A stretch of 64,000 nt of DNA from Methylorubrum extorquens (GTDB lineage: Bacteria > Pseudomonadota > Alphaproteobacteria > Rhizobiales > Beijerinckiaceae): NCBI RefSeq assembly GCF_024169925.1, contig NZ_JALJXF010000001.1, positions 3,478,001 to 3,542,000 on the forward strand, in the 5' to 3' direction. Position 1 is the stretch's first letter, and every line of letters begins with the position of its first letter. Below, in pieces: positions 62,185 to 64,000 of this stretch. The notes beneath the pieces were generated by a model, which was not told the origin of the DNA, did no database searches, and saw nothing but the letters and a program-made list of their open reading frames with translations. The translations under genes were made by a program, and so were the position numbers.

Positions 62185-62814
62185 TCAGGCGTGGGCGAAG
62201 ATGTCGACTTCCGGCCAGCCGGCGAGATCGAGCTTGGATCGGGTCGGCAGGAAGTCGAAACAGGCCCGCGCCATCTCGGTGCGGCCCTCGCGGGTCAGCA
62301 TGGCATCGAGACGCTCGCGGGCGGCATGCAGATGGAGGACGTCGGACGCCGCGTAGTCGATCTGCGCCTGGCTCAGGGTACCCGCGCCCCAGTCGGACGA
62401 TTGCTGCTGCTTGGAGAGATCGACGCCCACGAGTTCGCGCACGACGTCCTTGAGGCCGTGACGGTCGGTGTAGGTGCGGGCGAGCTTCGAGGCGATCTTC
62501 GTGCAATAGACCGGCGCCGGCATGACGCCGAAGGCGTTGAACAGCACCGCGAGATCGAACCGGGCGAAGTGGAAAATCTTGACGACGCCGGCATCGGCCA
62601 GGACCGCCATGAGCCGTTCCGGCGCCGGGTCGCCGGGCCGGATCTGCACCACATCGGCGCTGCCGTCGCCGCGGGACACCTGCACGACGCAGAGCCGATC
62701 GCGATGCGGGTTGAGCCCCAGCGTCTCGGTATCGATCGCGATCGCCTCGCCCGGCTCGAAATCGGGCGGCAGGTCGCCGTGGTGGAGGCGGATCCGGGAA
62801 GGGGCGGCGGCCAT
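62185..62814 (-). CDS. rnd: Ribonuclease D-like 3'-5' exonuclease
   Basis: 209 residues, only the DEDDy exonuclease domain without the HRDC domains of E. coli RNase D. Motifs: AIDTETLGL (D28, E30), FHFARFDLAVL, and QIDYAASDVLHLH (Tyr and Asp of the fourth motif). Processes RNA 3' ends. The ATG giving MAAAPSRIRLHHG follows GTTC-rich spacer sequence. Its position before lptC is the conserved Rhizobiales order. Confidence 0.93.
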   Translation of the reverse strand: MAAAPSRIRLHHGDLPPDFEPGEAIAIDTETLGLNPHRDRLCVVQVSRGDGSADVVQIRPGDPAPERLMAVLADAGVVKIFHFARFDLAVLFNAFGVMPAPVYCTKIASKLARTYTDRHGLKDVVRELVGVDLSKQQQSSDWGAGTLSQAQIDYAASDVLHLHAARERLDAMLTREGRTEMARACFDFLPTRSKLDLAGWPEVDIFAHA

Positions 62815-62909
62815 CGTGGGTTCAAGCGTGTTCGAAGAGCGGGACGACCCGCGCGTAGCACCGCGCGCGCCGTCCCGATAGCTCCGCCGATCCACCGGCG
62901 GATGAAACG

Positions 62910-63287
62910 CTACTTCTGCTTGGCGATGATCTGGTCCTTGATGCCGGCATAAACCGCTTCCGGCACGATCTTCTTGCGGACCAGTTCGTCCTTGCCGCGA
63001 TAGGGACGGCCCTTGACGATGGCCGCCGAGCGGGCCTCGCCGATGCCCTTGAGCCGGCTCAGCTCCTCGGCGCTGGCCGAGTTGATGTCGATCAATTCTG
63101 CCTTCGCATCCGCCTTCGCATCCGCCTTGGCGGCCGCGGAGGGTGTGGCGGCCGGCGCGGTTGCGGGGGCGCTGGCCGGCGGCTTCGTGGTGGGGGATGG
63201 CGCGGCCGGACTCGGCGCCTGTGCCAGGGCCGGGGCGGCAGCAAGCCCGATCAGAACGGTGATGGTGCGCAGCAGAGACGAACGCAT
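62910..63287 (-). CDS. Exported helix-hairpin-helix protein (ComEA-like)
   Basis: 125 residues: signal peptide (ending PALAQA), an Ala/Pro/Thr-rich linker (25-60) with Lys-Ala-Asp repeats, then an HhH motif IDINSASAEELSRLKGIGEARSAAIV (given in part: SAEELSRLKGIGEARSAAIV) at 66-91, as in ComEA-type non-specific DNA-binding domains. Likely periplasmic; may bind DNA. No competence genes adjoin it. Confidence 0.82.
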   Translation of the reverse strand: MRSSLLRTITVLIGLAAAPALAQAPSPAAPSPTTKPPASAPATAPAATPSAAAKADAKADAKAELIDINSASAEELSRLKGIGEARSAAIVKGRPYRGKDELVRKKIVPEAVYAGIKDQIIAKQK

Positions 63288-63593
63288 GTCGATCTCCCGA
63301 CATCTCGGGGCGGCGGGGCGCCGCGCCCTATCCCGACACGTAGGGCAAATCTGTTGAACCGTCCTTGAACGCGATCCTGCGGTGATCCGAACACTTCCCG
63401 CGACGGCATTCTTTGAAAAGAAGCGGGAGACCTGGCGCGATTGTGACACAGGATTCGCAGTGCGGCCGCGGAACCACAGTGTTCGCAACTCGTTCGTGCA
63501 CCGCTGCCCGGTCAAGCTCACGACCGGCAACGAACGTCGGTCCGCCCCCCGAAAGGCGACACGACGAGGACTTTTCGAGCGAGGAATGCGACC
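63288..63593. other. Divergent region between HhH protein and CsbD-like gene
   Basis: 306 bases without a gene, containing a clear EcfG-type promoter (63470-63494) for the plus-strand gene. No terminator or repeat seen. Confidence 0.7.
63470..63494 (+). promoter_or_regulatory. EcfG-type general stress response promoter
   Basis: GGAAC at 63470-63474, a 16-base spacer, and CGTT at 63491-63494 match the alphaproteobacterial EcfG (PhyR-NepR-controlled) consensus GGAAC-N16/17-CGTT exactly. It lies about 100 bases before the CsbD-like start. Confidence 0.8.
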
Positions 63594-63926
63594 ATGGTCG
63601 ATGGCAACAGGATCACCGGCGCCGCCCGGGAGTTGGGCGGAAAGCTTCAGGGCGCGATCGGAGATCTGACCGGCTCCCGCGACGATTCGGCTGAGGGCCG
63701 CCTGCGCGAGGCCGCGGGCCGGGTGGAGAACGTCTACGGTCAGGCCAAGGACGCCGCGCGGCACGCTGCGGACGAGGCCTACGACACCGCCGAGGACCTC
63801 TACGATCGCGGCCGCCGCTCCCTGCAGGATGGACACGAGCGCTCGGTCGAGTGGCCGCACACGTCCCTCCTCATTGCCGGCCTCGTCGGCTTCGGCCTCG
63901 GCCTTCTCGTGCGCGGGCGCAACTGA
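63594..63926 (+). CDS. CsbD-like stress protein with C-terminal membrane helix
   Basis: 110 residues: residues 1-60 follow the CsbD pattern (GAARELGGKLQGAIGDLTGS, then AEGRLREAAGRVENVYGQAKD), a helical middle part (ADEAYDTAEDLYDRGRRSL), and a C-terminal membrane helix SLLIAGLVGFGLGLLVRG. CsbD-family proteins are induced by general stress; biochemical role unknown. The upstream EcfG promoter fits that class. Confidence 0.88.
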   Translation: MVDGNRITGAARELGGKLQGAIGDLTGSRDDSAEGRLREAAGRVENVYGQAKDAARHAADEAYDTAEDLYDRGRRSLQDGHERSVEWPHTSLLIAGLVGFGLGLLVRGRN

Positions 63927-64000
63927 CGCCTGCCCCCTTCCTCTTCGAACGGCCCCAGACTCGGAGTACCAGAGTGTCCTATCCTTCCGGCTTCCAACCA
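63927..64000. other. Right edge of window
   Basis: 74 bases after the CsbD-like gene with no feature I can support; a neighbouring gene may begin beyond the edge. Confidence 0.5.

Overview
The window looks like chromosomal DNA of a Methylobacterium/Methylorubrum-type alphaproteobacterium (order Hyphomicrobiales). The grounds are uniformly very high GC with GC-rich third codon positions, an alphaproteobacterial petABC (fbcFBC) operon, a bacteriochlorophyll-type magnesium chelatase subunit (bchI), the Rhizobiales gene order rnd-lptC-lptA-lptB-rpoN-hpf-ptsN, a general-stress-response (EcfG-type) promoter, and intergenic palindromes of a kind common in this order. The assignment is inferred from content and order, not from a database search.

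Layout. 1-9.2 kb: the 5' part of hisB, a secreted metallophosphoesterase and a YARHG-like protein, MTA phosphorylase, the cytochrome bc1 operon, O-acetylhomoserine sulfhydrylase (metY), and a coupled SDR/formyltransferase-like pair. 9.3-15.7 kb: a surface-polysaccharide locus with KpsS and KpsC Kdo-transferase-like proteins divergent from each other, an LtaS/sulfatase-fold membrane protein and a KpsD/Wza-type export lipoprotein. 16-19 kb: two solitary substrate-binding proteins (ABC LivK-type and TRAP DctP-type) around a tyrosine-phosphatase-like gene, then a candidate small RNA on the minus strand. 19.5-24.6 kb: class II photolyase, a full-length IS630-family element, a GyrI-like gene broken by one in-frame TGA, mtgA and ispA. 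24.6-31.8 kb: a TPP-dependent decarboxylase coupled to a DCC protein, a large secreted protein of unknown function, leuB and zwf. 31.9-41.6 kb: an MdtABC-type RND pump with two inner-membrane pumps and a NodT-type outer-membrane factor, preceded by a structured region with a bidirectional terminator.

42.3-55.6 kb: an aminotransferase, DUF4112 protein, solitary yejE-like permease, GH3 beta-glucosidase, GGDEF protein, xerD with a small membrane protein, gloB divergent from a methyltransferase, marC-like, dapB-gpmA and bchI. 55.7-64 kb: the envelope and nitrogen-regulation block (ptsN, hpf, rpoN, lptB, lptA, lptC, rnd), an HhH protein and a CsbD-like stress gene under a textbook EcfG promoter.

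How the genes work together: most encode core metabolism (His, Leu, Lys and Met synthesis, isoprenoids, pentose phosphate, respiration) and envelope construction (LPS transport, peptidoglycan, capsule, efflux). I see no CRISPR array, prophage, plasmid module, rRNA or tRNA. The least explained signals are two non-coding, terminator-tipped structured regions (about 19.04-19.13 kb and 41.95-42.07 kb), a -24/-12-like promoter pointing away from rpoN, the nonsense-interrupted GyrI-like gene, and a KpsC with only one recognisable catalytic module.
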